Below, piece by piece: positions 7,354-17,836 of a stretch of 39,954 nucleotides of DNA. The position numbers and the translations under genes are program-made. Origin of the DNA: Bog-473 sp036502025. Its GTDB lineage: Bacteria > Actinomycetota > Acidimicrobiia > Acidimicrobiales > RAAP-2. Position 1 is the stretch's first letter. Every line of letters starts with the position of its first letter. The stretch lies in the NCBI GenBank assembly GCA_036502025.1, contig DASXZJ010000036.1, forward strand, positions 1 to 39,954, read 5' to 3'. The notes under the pieces were generated by a model. It saw only the letters and a list, made by a program, of their open reading frames with translations. It had not been told where the DNA came from and made no database searches.

Positions 7354-8256
7354 GGGAGTCGCGGGTCCGCCATGGTGATTTCTGAGCTTGGGAAGTTCGT
7401 GTTCTGCCTCTGAACTGCACCCGCGAGGAGGGTCACATTATGGCTGCCCGACTGGTAGTGCGCCACTGGGCACTCCGACGACGAACGGCGAACTCGCTCG
7501 ACCCGGCATGAGTCTGGGCCAAGTATGTTCGCTCATGGCACCCCTGGCGACGCCTGTCCTGGTTTGATCGCTCAACCAAATCGGTACTGGCGCATGGTTT
7601 ACGACAACTGCATGCAGGCCTCTCACTGTCCTGAGCCGCCGTCATGGACTGGGCGGTGGTTCGCTCCGTCTGGGGCACGCTGGTGGCGGGTTTGGGCTTG
7701 TCCCAGCCTCCTTGATGGATTGACGCGACTTCGTTAAGTTGGCCAACGAGTGCCTGACTAGCGACGGAGGTCCGAGAGGAGGCGAAGGTATTACCGATTG
7801 GTGGGGCCCCAAAGCAGCATCAATCGCTGATGATGGAGCCATGGTGCAGGGCGATGTTCTCAATGGAATGAAAGACTGCTACCCCATTTCTCGGCCTACA
7901 TCTTCCTACAGCTTGCTCAAGGGCACTCGCCACAATGGGTCCACTATGAGATCCATTTCATACAGGTTTCCGGTGAGCAGCAAACCATAGCGTTGATTTT
8001 TTACGCCGCTAATAGGTGCGCTGTCTTTGGAGGTGCTCGACGCCATGTGGCGATGGATTGGTGGGGACGTCGGGACTGTCAATCACGCAGTGTCAGCCCA
8101 GCCAGCCCTCCCTCGCTTTGGCTTATGAAGTCGAGACCGAATCCTCCCTGTATCATTCAGATGCAGCCACAGGCCGCCGAAGAACAACAGCGCATCACCT
8201 TGCCGATCAGCGACTTGCGAGCGGACGTAGGGTGACTTCCACAGGAGTCCCCCAAA
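7354..8256. other. 900-base stretch with no supportable gene
   Basis: No frame on either strand gives a recognisable protein. The one translation-like signal is GAGGAGG at 7426-7432, seven bases before ATG 7440. It opens only 23 codons (stop at 7509-7511) whose end overlaps another 19-codon frame by ATGA. This looks like remnants of decayed island genes between the cupin and the broken integrase. No tRNA-derived repeat, insertion-sequence end or CRISPR repeat was seen. Confidence 0.6.
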
Positions 8257-9073
8257 GTGAGCCCTTTCGAGCACAAGAACAGTTCCCAAACACCGCTGGC
8301 ACCCGCTCACACCTCGTCGCCAGACCCAGCTCTGACTCGTGGGGCAGCTGGGGCGAAGCGCCCTCGGGCCCGAATATTCGGCACGATCCGTCTACGAAGC
8401 AAGGGTAAGTTTCAGGGTCTCTACTTCGGCGGCCCTGATGGCACTCGCCACTCGGCAGGAATCTTCCCCTCCCGGGTCGATGAGCGACAGCCTCCCTCGC
8501 TCGATCAGGTCAGAGCCCTCATGATGGCAATGCCCGAGCACCTTCAGGCTGCCGTCGTGCTCCACGCCGAGCATCGCACTGTCCGAGTGGAGCGACAGCT
8601 GGAAGAAACTGCCGACGGCAAGCTGACGTACCGGCCGCCAAAGAACAAGGAGACTGGAACAAGTGCGCTGCCCGAACAGGTCATCGACGTTCTGACGGCA
8701 CACATCGACCGCTATGTATCCCCCGAACCGACCGCTCCCCTATTTCCCACCAAAGGATGGTCAACAACCAACCAGGCCGGGTTCGCTCTGGAGATACTGG
8801 AACAAGGCTCGACTAGAGACCGGGATATCCGGTTACCGCTTCCACGACCTGTGTCATTACGCCGCTACGGTCTTGGCATCCAACGGCGCCAGCCTCGCCG
8901 AGATAAAGAGTCGAGGCCGTTGGCGGTCGAATGCGATGCCTCTGAGGTATCAGCACGCCACCGAAGATCGAGACCTGATGTTGGCCCAAGTTGTCGCGCC
9001 CTTCATGCCACTGCCAGAGCAACAGCGAGAGCCGGTCGCGCCCAAACGACGCGAAGGAGAGGGAAGTCGATGA
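8257..9073 (+). pseudogene. Decayed tyrosine recombinase (phage/ICE-type integrase)
   Basis: The 5' part keeps a GTG start with AGGAG upstream and a typical actinobacterial integrase N-terminus (KFQGLYFGGPDGTRHSA). The core-binding domain is then largely missing: the text jumps to SLDQVRALMMAMPEHLQAAVVL. A second deletion removes the box I Arg region before EHRTVRVERQLEE. The reading frame shifts by +1 near 8785-8800. The C-terminal box continues in the new frame as GYRFHDLCHYAATVLASNGASL and ends with LRYQHATEDRD. Box II HxxR is HDLC, so the catalytic Arg is Cys, although the nucleophile Tyr region survives. The gene points at the 3' end of tRNA-Asn 26 bases away, as in tRNA-integrating elements. 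It is non-functional as read. Confidence 0.85.
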
Positions 9074-9099
9074 AAAGGAGGTCTCCTACCAGGGGGGAG

Positions 9100-9171
<72 letters not shown>

Positions 9172-9250
9172 AAGACGGCAAAAGTGCCCCCGAACGATAT
9201 CAGCGCCATCTCCCGTCTCAGACCGTCGGGCGCCGTATCAGAGGCGACGG

Positions 9251-10612
9251 CTAGGACTCTTCCAAGTAGTCCCTGAGCAGGTGCGCCGCATCTGGTCGGC
9301 GCAGCTTGGCCAGCGTTTTGGATTCGATCTGGCGGACCCGTTCGCGGGTGACGCCGAACTCCCGCCCTACCTCCTCGAGGGTGCGGATTTTGCCATCGTC
9401 GAGTCCGAAACGGAGGCGCACGACGTCCTGCTCGCGCTCGGACAGGTGGCCGAGTGCCTCACGGACAGCCGCGTCAAGTAACGACCGGGTGGCCGCGTCA
9501 TCCGGTACGACGGCGCCCCTGTCTTCGATGAGGTCGGAAAGACTGAAGTCGTCCTCATCCCCCACCGGTTGTTCCAATGACACCGTGTCCTGATTGATGC
9601 GAAGAATCTCCCTCACCCGGTCGATGGGGAACTCGACCCGCACCGAAACCTCTTCAATGGTGGGCTCACGACCGAGCTCCTGGAGGAGTTGGCGCTGGGC
9701 CCACACCACCTTGTTGATGGTCTCCACCATGTGCACCGGGATCCTGATGGTGCGCGCCTGGTCGGCGATGGCCCGGGTGATGGCCTGGCGGATCCACCAC
9801 GTGGCGTACGTCGAGAACTTGAAGCCCTTGGTGTGGTCGAACTTGTCCACCGCCCGCATCAGACCGAGGTTGCCCTCTTGAATCAGGTCGAGGAAGGCCA
9901 GACCACGGTTGCGGTAGCGCTTGGCGATAGACACCACCAGCCGCAGGTTGGCTTCGATCAGCTCATCCTTGGCCTTCTGGCCCTTGCGGACCAGACGCCG
10001 GTTCCGGGTCTGCTCCACGCTGTCCAGCAGGTCCGTCGCCGGCCCTTCGTCGTTTTCGGCCAGATCGTGCGCCGCTAACCGCGCTGCGGCCTCGTTGCCG
10101 ACTTCGATCGCCTTGGCGATCTCCACCTCGAGTTCGGCGTTGAGGAGCGGTACCCGCCCGATCTCCTTCAAATAGGTGTGTACGGGATCCTCGGCACTAC
10201 CGGCCGACGACACGCCGTTGGCGGCCCGCTTGCCGTTGGTCTCCCGCCTGGAGGAGTTCCGCTCGTCCGACTCGGTTCGGCTGACCTGCCGACTGAGGCG
10301 GCGCTCCGCGATCTCGTCGGACAGGTCCTCGACGTCCTCTTCGACCAACGCGACACCTTCGGCGTTGATCCGGGCCAACAGTGTGGCCAGGACCTCGGGG
10401 GTCAGCTCGACCGCGTGGAGCGCATCGATCAACTCGTCCTGGGTGAGTTGCCCTTTTAGTTTTCCCGCGTCGAGAGCCGCGTCGAAGTCCACCTGCGAAA
10501 CCCCCGCCGGAAGTGCCTCCTTCACGGCTACCAGTGGTGAGGCGACAGGCGCAGGGGCGGCGTCCGGCGCCACGTCGATTGCGATCGCCCTTTCGTCGCT
10601 CACCCGAACCAT
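9251..10612 (-). CDS. sigA: Primary RNA polymerase sigma factor (SigA/RpoD)
   Basis: 453 residues. Region 1.2 (DPVHTYLKEIGRVPLL), region 2 with the -10 recognition helix (YATWWIRQAITRAI, RTIRIPVHM), region 3 and region 4 with the -35 helix (EEVGREFGVTRERVRQIE) are intact and match housekeeping sigma-70 of Actinomycetota. The N-terminal 140 residues are low-complexity and Ala/Asp/Glu/Arg-rich, as usual for actinobacterial SigA. It directs core RNA polymerase to -35/-10 promoters, including those described in this window. It starts 10 bases after dnaG ends and is co-directional, preserving the dnaG-rpoD pairing of the classical macromolecular synthesis operon. A downstream GTG (VSDERA) is a possible alternative start. 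Confidence 0.96.
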   Translation of the reverse strand: MVRVSDERAIAIDVAPDAAPAPVASPLVAVKEALPAGVSQVDFDAALDAGKLKGQLTQDELIDALHAVELTPEVLATLLARINAEGVALVEEDVEDLSDEIAERRLSRQVSRTESDERNSSRRETNGKRAANGVSSAGSAEDPVHTYLKEIGRVPLLNAELEVEIAKAIEVGNEAAARLAAHDLAENDEGPATDLLDSVEQTRNRRLVRKGQKAKDELIEANLRLVVSIAKRYRNRGLAFLDLIQEGNLGLMRAVDKFDHTKGFKFSTYATWWIRQAITRAIADQARTIRIPVHMVETINKVVWAQRQLLQELGREPTIEEVSVRVEFPIDRVREILRINQDTVSLEQPVGDEDDFSLSDLIEDRGAVVPDDAATRSLLDAAVREALGHLSEREQDVVRLRFGLDDGKIRTLEEVGREFGVTRERVRQIESKTLAKLRRPDAAHLLRDYLEES

Positions 10613-10622
10613 GCCTGCCTAA

Positions 10623-12527
10623 TCATCCCTCTTTTTTCTCCCTCTCCGTGAGCCACGCTACCAATCGGTCAGCGGCGCCGCGCCCGGAGGCCGGCTCGTC
10701 GAGTTCGACCAGCCAGTGACGTACTTGTGCCGTTTCGGCGGCGCCGGCCTGCCAGGTCGAGTTAAGACCCCTTGAGGCCTGCTCCACCTCGGACAGCGCG
10801 CGTCGAACCGCCTCTCGCAGGAGGACGACGACGACGGAGTCGATGGGATCGCCGAGCGCTGGGTCCCCCATCAACGGCTCCTCGACGGTCACTCTTCGCA
10901 AAAGGCTGGCGATCTCGGGTGACGCCGCCGCGATGGCGCTTTGAAGGTCGTCGTGTTCGAGCAGGGCGATGAACGCCTCGCGTTGCAGACGATCCCCGAA
11001 GAGGACCGGGTCCAGCCGATCCGCCACGTTCGCCGGTTGATGTACGGCGAACTTGAGGGCTTCGAGACCGGGGCCGGCCCGCTGCACGAGCGGTGGGGCC
11101 GCGCCGTAGCCGTCCTCCCAGTCATCCTGTGTGTGCCAGTCGTCATCGGTAGGCGGCGGCTGGTCGGTTGGGGATCCGTCGGAGGCCGACCGGCTTCGTT
11201 TGACGGGGGGCTTCGTCGCCGGGGGGTGGGCCTTCAGGTACTCCAGCCGCTCGCGGAGACGGGGAGCCTCGACCCGACAGCGGTCGGCCAACTGCATGAC
11301 GTACTGGTCGCGCACCAGGTCGTCGGGGTGCTCGACCACTGCGGTCAGGGCCGCCTCGGCGGCCTTGGCCCGGCCTTCGGCGGTCGAGAGGTCGCCCGAG
11401 GCGAGGATGCGGTCCACCCTGAACTGGAGGAAGGGGCGAGCTTCGGCCACGGCACGCACCAGGGCATCGGGATCAGTGCGCGCCAGGTCGCCGGGGTCAC
11501 TCCCACCGGGCAGCGCGGCCACCACCACGTCGACTTCATGGCGCCGTTCCCATTCGTACACCCGCGAGGTTGCGCTCTGCCCCGCGCTGTCGGCGTCGTA
11601 GGCCAAGACGATCCGCTTGCCGAAATTGCGGAGCAGGGTGAAGTGCTCCTCGGCCAGGGCCGTGCCGCACGTGGCGACGGCGCGAGGAACCCCCGCTTGG
11701 AAGAACCCGATGACGTCGGTGTAGCCCTCGCACACGACCACCTCGCCCTGGGCGATCACATCCCGCTTGGCCCAGTTGAGCGCGTAGAGGGTGCGCCGCT
11801 TGGAGTAGATCGGAGACTCCTGCGAGTTCTTGTATTTCGGCTCGGGGCGATCCGGCGGAGGTTGGCCCGAGCGCGGCGGGAGGATGCGCCCACCCAGCGC
11901 CACCGGCCGGCCCGATGGGTCACAGATGGGGAAGAGCACCCGACCCCGGAAGGCGTCCTGGGCCCGCCCGCGTCGATTGACGAAGCCCAATCCAGAATCG
12001 GTGAGGACCCGGTCCGAGAGCTTGAGGGCGGAACTGAGCGCATCCCATTCGTCAGGAGCCCAGCCGAGCCGGAAGTTGCGGACGATCTCGCCGTCATAGC
12101 CACGCGAGCGCAGGTAGTCCCGGGCCGGTCCGGCATCGGGCGAGCGCAGCAGGCGCTCGTGGTACCAGACCACGGCGCGTTCCATGGCGTCGAGCAGCTC
12201 GGTGCGGCGCTTCCGGTCCTTCCCCACCTCGGCGTCCTCGTGGAGGGCGACGCCGGCCCGGTCGGCCAGGAGACGGACGGCGTCGACGAAGTCGAGATGC
12301 TCCATGGCGCGGACGAAGGTGATGGCGTCGCCCGAGGCCTGGCACCCGAAGCAGTAGTAGAAGCCCTCCTCGGCGTTGACGCTGAACGAGGGGCTCTTCT
12401 CGGTGTGGAACGGGCAGAGCCCCGTCCAGCGACGACCGACCCGCTTGAGGGCCGCGTGTTCCCCGATCAGCGCCACTATGTCGGTCGCCGCCCGGACCTG
12501 GGCTACGTCCTCGTCAGGTATGGCCAC
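10623..12527 (-). CDS. dnaG: DNA primase DnaG
   Basis: 634 residues from a GTG start. The CHC2 zinc finger is at C38, H41, C59 and C62 (LCPFH...YYCFGC). The TOPRIM catalytic core has EVVVCEGYTD and later LAYDADSAG, the acidic residues that bind Mg. A proline-rich linker then leads to a C-terminal domain that would contact the replicative helicase. The enzyme makes RNA primers at the replication fork. It lies 58 bases after ppdK, separated by a hairpin, and 10 bases before sigA, so dnaG-sigA form a transcription unit. Normal length; nothing odd. Confidence 0.96.
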   Translation of the reverse strand: MAIPDEDVAQVRAATDIVALIGEHAALKRVGRRWTGLCPFHTEKSPSFSVNAEEGFYYCFGCQASGDAITFVRAMEHLDFVDAVRLLADRAGVALHEDAEVGKDRKRRTELLDAMERAVVWYHERLLRSPDAGPARDYLRSRGYDGEIVRNFRLGWAPDEWDALSSALKLSDRVLTDSGLGFVNRRGRAQDAFRGRVLFPICDPSGRPVALGGRILPPRSGQPPPDRPEPKYKNSQESPIYSKRRTLYALNWAKRDVIAQGEVVVCEGYTDVIGFFQAGVPRAVATCGTALAEEHFTLLRNFGKRIVLAYDADSAGQSATSRVYEWERRHEVDVVVAALPGGSDPGDLARTDPDALVRAVAEARPFLQFRVDRILASGDLSTAEGRAKAAEAALTAVVEHPDDLVRDQYVMQLADRCRVEAPRLRERLEYLKAHPPATKPPVKRSRSASDGSPTDQPPPTDDDWHTQDDWEDGYGAAPPLVQRAGPGLEALKFAVHQPANVADRLDPVLFGDRLQREAFIALLEHDDLQSAIAAASPEIASLLRRVTVEEPLMGDPALGDPIDSVVVVLLREAVRRALSEVEQASRGLNSTWQAGAAETAQVRHWLVELDEPASGRGAADRLVAWLTEREKKEG

Positions 12528-12560
12528 GACGTGACGGTACCGCGGCGCTGCCTTGGCCGA

Positions 12561-12576
12561 TTCCCCCTCAGGGGAA
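12561..12576 (-). terminator. Hairpin after ppdK
   Basis: TTCCCC (12561-12566), 4-base loop, GGGGAA (12571-12576), 10-25 bases downstream of the ppdK stop on its strand. There is no U-tract, as is common in high-GC actinobacteria. It probably separates ppdK from the dnaG-sigA unit. Confidence 0.5.
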
Positions 12577-12585
12577 CCGAATCCC

Positions 12586-15300
12586 TCAGCTGGCCTTGGC
12601 CCGCTTGGTCCCCGACTTCTTGGCGTCCGGCGGCGCCGCGGCCAGGACAGCCTGGGCGGCGGCCAGGCGGGCGACCGGGACCCGGAAGGGTGAGCAGCTC
12701 ACATAGTCCAGGCCGGCGTCGTAGAACATGCCGATCGACTCGGGCTCGCCGCCGTGCTCGCCGCAGACCCCCACCTTGAGATCCGGGCGGGTTTTCCGTC
12801 CCCGCTCGGTGCCCAGGCGAACCAGCTCCCCCACGCCGTCGAAGTCGACGACATCGAAGGGGTTGCGGGGCAGGAGGCCGAGCTCGAGGTAGGCGCTCAT
12901 CATCCGACCTTCGACGTCGTCTCGACTGAACCCGAAGGTCATCTGCGTCAGGTCGTTGGTGCCGAACGAGAAGAAGTCGGCCACTTCGGCGATCTCGCCG
13001 GCGAGCAACGCGGCCCGAGGCGTCTCGATCATGGTGCCGATGGTCACCTCGAGCTTGCCGGACTTGCCCTGGCTCTTGGCCGAACCCTTGGACGGACGCG
13101 GGGCGCGCTCGGATGTGACGGCGGCCACGGCCTCTTCGACCCAGCTCCGGGCCAGCGCCAACTCCTCCCGGCTGACGGTGAGGGGAATCATGATCTCGAC
13201 GATCGGGTGCCCCCCGTCGACCACCCGCTGACGGGCAGCCTCCATCAGGGCCCGCACCTGCATGGCGTAGAGACCGGGCTTGACCACGCCGAGGCGGACG
13301 CCGCGGGTCCCGAGCATCGGGTTGGCTTCCTTCCACGACAGCGCGGCGCCGTAGAGACGGCGCTCCTCGGTGGAGAGCCCCACCGTGGCCTCCTTGATGG
13401 CCATCTCTTCGGTGCTCGGCAGGAACTCGTGCAGGGGTGGGTCGAGGAGGCGGACCGTGACCGGCAGTCCGTCCATGGCGGCCAGGATGGAGATGAAGTC
13501 CTCCCGCTGGACCAGCCGGAGTTCCTCGAGGGCGGCGGCCTCCTCGGAGGGGGTGTCGGCCAGGATCATCCGGCGCACCACGGGCAAGCGGTCCTCGCCC
13601 AGGAACATGTGCTCGGTGCGGCAGAGACCGATGCCCTCGGCGCCCAGCGAGCGGGCGTTGGCCGCGTCCTCACCGGTGTCGGCATTGGCGCGCACGGCCA
13701 AGTGACCCCGGCGGATCTCGTCGGCCCACGAGAGCACGGTGGCAAAGGCGGGCGGCGGCGACGCCGCCGTCAACGGGACCTGCCCGGCCACCACGATCCC
13801 GGCCCCGCCGTCGAGGGAGATCCAGTCACCCTCGGAGAGGGTGACGTTCCCGACCGTCACCGCGTGGTCGGAGAGTCGGAGCACCTCGGCGCCGACCACG
13901 GCCGGCTTGCCCCAGCCGCGGGCCACCACGGCGGCGTGACTGACCAGGCCCCCGCGGGCCGTCAGGATCCCCTCGGCGGCCAGCATGCCGTGCACGTCCT
14001 CGGGCGAGGTCTCGCTGCGGACCAGGACGACCTGCTCGCCCCGCGCCGCCGCGGCCGCGGCGTCGTCGGCGGTGAAATAGATGCGACCGACCGCCGCCCC
14101 CGGACTGGCCCCGAGGCCCTTGGCCCAGACGGCGTAGCCCGAGCCGGAGAACTGGGGGTGGAGGACCGAGTCGAGATGGTCCTCGGTGATCCGCGACACC
14201 GCTTCGGCCTTGGAGATGCCGAGGTCGCTGGGCCGGACCATGTCCACCGCCATCCTCAGTGCAGCCACGCCGGTGCGCTTGCCCACCCGGGTCTGGAGCA
14301 TCCAGAGCTTGCCCTGGTCGATGGTGAACTCGGTGTCGCACATGTCGAGGTAGTGCCCCTCGAGGCGCTCGAAGATCTTGAGCAGCTCGGCGTGCACCTT
14401 GGGGAACTGCTTCTTCATCTCGGAAATGGGCTCGGTGTTCCGGATGCCGGCCACCACGTCCTCGCCCTGCGCGTTGACCAGGAAGTCGCCGTAGGCGCCT
14501 TTGGCACCGGTGGCCGGGTCACGGGTGAACCCGACGCCGGTGCCCGAGTTGTCGTCGCGGTTCCCGAACACCATGGCCTGCACGTTGACGGCCGTGCCGA
14601 GGTCGTGGGCGATGCGCTCACGCTCGCGGTAGGCAATGGCCCGAGGTCCGTTCCAACTGCGGAACACCGCCTCGATGGCGCCGCGCAACTGGTCCTCGGG
14701 GGCCTGGGGGAAGGGGGTGCCCGTGTGGCGCTCGACGATCTGCTGGTAGGAGTCCACCAGGTAGCGCAACAGCTCGGTCGGGACCTTGGCGTCCGATGTC
14801 GTGCCGGCCAGTTCCTTGGCCGCATTGAAGAGCGAGTCGAACTCCTCGCCCGGGAGGTCGAGCACGATGCGGCCGTACATGGCGATGAAGCGACGGTACG
14901 AGTCGAACGCGAAGCGCTCGTCCCCGGTCTGCTTGGCCAGCCCCTCGACCGACTTGTCGTTGAGCCCGAGGTTCAAGACGGTATCCATCATGCCGGGCAT
15001 GGAGAACTTGGCTCCCGAGCGCACCGACACCAGCAGGGGATCCTTGGCGTCGCCGATCACCTTGCCCATGGCGGCCTCGAGGCGCTTGCGGGCGCCGGTC
15101 ACCTCGGTGGTGAGGCTCTTGGGCCAGCCGCCGGCCATGTAGTCCCGGCAGGCGTCGGTCGAGATGGTGAACCCGGGCGGCACGGGCAGGGCCAGTACGG
15201 AGGTCATCTCGGCCAGGTTGGCGCCCTTGCCACCGAGGAGATCCTTGAGCTCCATGGGCGGGCGGGCGTGGTCGTGGTCGAAATCGAAGACGTACGGCAT
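12586..15300 (-). CDS. ppdK: Pyruvate, phosphate dikinase
   Basis: 904 residues from ATG 15300, which has AAGGAAG four bases upstream and begins MPYVFDFDHDHA. An upstream in-frame start would lack a ribosome site. In order: ATP-grasp nucleotide-binding domain (LLGGKGANLAEM; SVRSGAKFSMPGMMDT), phosphohistidine domain (G450-G-L-V453-S-H455-AAVVARG) and PEP/pyruvate TIM barrel (GICRTEHMF-like GLCRTEHMFLGEDR; KVGVCGEHGGEP with the catalytic Cys). It interconverts pyruvate + ATP + Pi and PEP + AMP + PPi in the cytosol. Residue 453 next to the catalytic His is Val, where plant and many bacterial enzymes have the Thr phosphorylated by the PPDK regulatory protein, so that control is not possible here. 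An isolated gene with its own leader. Confidence 0.96.
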   Translation of the reverse strand: MPYVFDFDHDHARPPMELKDLLGGKGANLAEMTSVLALPVPPGFTISTDACRDYMAGGWPKSLTTEVTGARKRLEAAMGKVIGDAKDPLLVSVRSGAKFSMPGMMDTVLNLGLNDKSVEGLAKQTGDERFAFDSYRRFIAMYGRIVLDLPGEEFDSLFNAAKELAGTTSDAKVPTELLRYLVDSYQQIVERHTGTPFPQAPEDQLRGAIEAVFRSWNGPRAIAYRERERIAHDLGTAVNVQAMVFGNRDDNSGTGVGFTRDPATGAKGAYGDFLVNAQGEDVVAGIRNTEPISEMKKQFPKVHAELLKIFERLEGHYLDMCDTEFTIDQGKLWMLQTRVGKRTGVAALRMAVDMVRPSDLGISKAEAVSRITEDHLDSVLHPQFSGSGYAVWAKGLGASPGAAVGRIYFTADDAAAAAARGEQVVLVRSETSPEDVHGMLAAEGILTARGGLVSHAAVVARGWGKPAVVGAEVLRLSDHAVTVGNVTLSEGDWISLDGGAGIVVAGQVPLTAASPPPAFATVLSWADEIRRGHLAVRANADTGEDAANARSLGAEGIGLCRTEHMFLGEDRLPVVRRMILADTPSEEAAALEELRLVQREDFISILAAMDGLPVTVRLLDPPLHEFLPSTEEMAIKEATVGLSTEERRLYGAALSWKEANPMLGTRGVRLGVVKPGLYAMQVRALMEAARQRVVDGGHPIVEIMIPLTVSREELALARSWVEEAVAAVTSERAPRPSKGSAKSQGKSGKLEVTIGTMIETPRAALLAGEIAEVADFFSFGTNDLTQMTFGFSRDDVEGRMMSAYLELGLLPRNPFDVVDFDGVGELVRLGTERGRKTRPDLKVGVCGEHGGEPESIGMFYDAGLDYVSCSPFRVPVARLAAAQAVLAAAPPDAKKSGTKRAKAS

Positions 15301-15362
15301 CGGGCTTCCTTGTCCTGGCGTGGCAAGCCGCACAGGTGCGGTGCCGGTTGGGTGGTCCTGCA

Positions 15363-15378
15363 CCCGACCCTGGTCGGG
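15363..15378 (-). terminator. Hairpin between marR and ppdK
   Basis: CCCGAC (15363-15368), loop CCTG, GTCGGG (15373-15378): a perfect 6-bp stem about 38 bases downstream of the marR stop on the minus strand and upstream of the ppdK start. It may end marR transcription or lie in the ppdK leader. No U-tract. Confidence 0.35.
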
Positions 15379-15416
15379 GCCGGAATTGGTCAGCCTACCG
15401 GCCCGGCGACGCCCCG

Positions 15417-15914
15417 TTATTCGTCGTCGGGCCCCTTCCGGTCCGTGACGACGCCCATAATCTGGTGCTCGAAGACCTGCCTGATCTCCTTCATGAAGTC
15501 CCGCACCACGGCCAGCTCCTCGGCCTTGAACCGTTGGGCCACCGCCCGCATCTCCTGGGCGATGGGCGCCTGCATCTGCTGTATCCGCTTATGGGCCGAG
15601 GGGACGAGCTCGACCCAGACCCGCCGGCGGTCGTTGGTGTCCCGGCGCCGCTTGACCAGGCCCGCCTCCTCGAGGCGGTCGAGCAGGAAGGTCACCGCCC
15701 CCGTGCTCAGCCCGCTCTCCTCAGCCAGTTGGCCGGCCGTGAGCGGCTCGTGGCGCTCGATGAGCTGGAGGCAACGCAGGTCGGTGCGGCTCAACTTCAT
15801 CTTCTCGGCCACCCGCTCGTCGAAGGCGCTGGCCGCGCCGAAGTACCCCATAATCTCCGAACGCAGCTGCTGCATGAGGTCGGCTCTGGAGAATTGCCTT
15901 GACACGTAAATCAC
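15417..15914 (-). CDS. MarR-family transcriptional regulator
   Basis: 165 residues from GTG 15914; a second GTG nine bases in is an alternative. The winged HTH is clear: SRTDLRCLQLIERHEPLTAGQLAEES, the recognition helix (STGAVTFLLDRLEEAGLVKR) and the wing RRRDTNDRRRVWVEL with its conserved D-R. It should dimerise through its terminal helices and bind a short palindrome. It is divergent from the DrrAB-type exporter 23 bases away, and the shared gap contains a GTAAA-TCAC-TTTAC palindrome overlapping its own start. It is very likely the local repressor of both itself and the exporter, released by a small hydrophobic ligand. Confidence 0.9.
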   Translation of the reverse strand: MIYVSRQFSRADLMQQLRSEIMGYFGAASAFDERVAEKMKLSRTDLRCLQLIERHEPLTAGQLAEESGLSTGAVTFLLDRLEEAGLVKRRRDTNDRRRVWVELVPSAHKRIQQMQAPIAQEMRAVAQRFKAEELAVVRDFMKEIRQVFEHQIMGVVTDRKGPDDE

Positions 15915-15928
15915 TTTACCACTAAGTT
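15899..15928 (+). promoter_or_regulatory. Exporter promoter with MarR-type palindrome between -35 and -10
   Basis: Plus strand: a consensus TTGACA (15899-15904), 18-base spacer and TAAGTT (15923-15928) place the transcription start about three bases before ATG 15938, nearly leaderless. Within the spacer lies GTAAATCACTTTAC (15906-15919, 5-bp arms), which also covers the marR GTG. Binding there would block both divergent genes. Assignment to MarR is inferred from position. Confidence 0.6.
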
Positions 15929-15937
15929 TCTTTGTCC

Positions 15938-16986
<1,049 letters not shown>

Positions 16987-16990
<4 letters not shown>

Positions 16991-17826
16991 CAACCGCGAC
17001 CGCACCGATCGTGACCGCGCCGAGGACGCTCGCTCCGGCGCCGTCGTCGGAGCACAAGCTGCGGTGGGGATTCGCCGACATGGTCACCATGACCTGGCGC
17101 AACCTGCTGGCCTACACCCGGATCCCCGAGGCGCTGTTCTTCTCGACCCTCCAGCCGATCATGTTCGTGCTGCTGTTCCGCTACGTCTTCGGTGGCGCCA
17201 TTCCCATCCCCGGCGGCGTCCCCTACGTCGACTACATGATGCCGGGCATCTTCGTGCAGACCGTCATGTTCGGCGCCGTGAGCACCAGTGTCGGGCTGGC
17301 CGAGGATCTCCAGAAGGGCTTGATCGAACGCTTCCGGGCGCTCCCCATGTCCCGGTCGGCCGTGCTGGCCGGCCGCACCACCGCCGACGGGCTGCGCAAC
17401 GTCTTCGTCGTGCTGGTGATGACCGGGGTGGCCTACGCGGTCGGCTTCCGCCTCGGCGCCGGCGTGATCGACTACATCCTGGGGGCGTTGATCCTGCTGG
17501 CCTTCGCCTACTCGATGAGCTGGGGCTTCGCCGCCATCGGCCTGGCCGCCCCCAACAGCGAGACGGCTCAGGTCATGGCCTTCCCCATCCTGATGCCACT
17601 CACGTTCGCCTCCACGGCCTTCGTACCGATCCAGGCCATGCCCGGGTGGCTGCAGGGCTTCGTGCGCCACCAACCGGTCTCGCTGGTCGTCGACGGGGCG
17701 CGATCGCTGATGGTCGGGCACATCTTCCACTCGTCCAGCTCGGTCCTCTACGCCCTGGCCTGGATCGCCGGCCTGCTGATCGTCCTGGTCCCGCTCGGCG
17801 TGTGGAAGTACCGCCAGACCAGCTAG
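16987..17826 (+). CDS. ABC-2 type permease, DrrB family
   Basis: 279 residues from GTG 16987, overlapping the ATPase stop by four bases. A cytoplasmic N-terminus of about 40 residues is followed by roughly six hydrophobic segments, the first around ALFFSTLQPIMFVLLFRYVF. The ABC-2 signature region near YMMPGIFVQTVMFGA...EDLQKGLIERFRALPMSRSAVL is typical of DrrB/NodJ-type permeases, where the coupling helix contacts the ATPase. With the DrrA-like partner it forms an exporter of two homologous half-units. Substrate unknown; the adjacent MarR suggests a toxic hydrophobic compound. Its 3' end is only ten bases from the convergent glyS stop. Confidence 0.92.
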
Positions 17827-17836
17827 TCGCCCACGC

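Noticed and set aside
12754..15909. Very long open frame antisense to ppdK and marR, with similar long frames opposite dnaG and drrA
   Set aside because: High GC makes stop codons rare on the opposite strand. The translated text is His/Gly/Val/Asp-rich with no family features, and the sense genes are certain.
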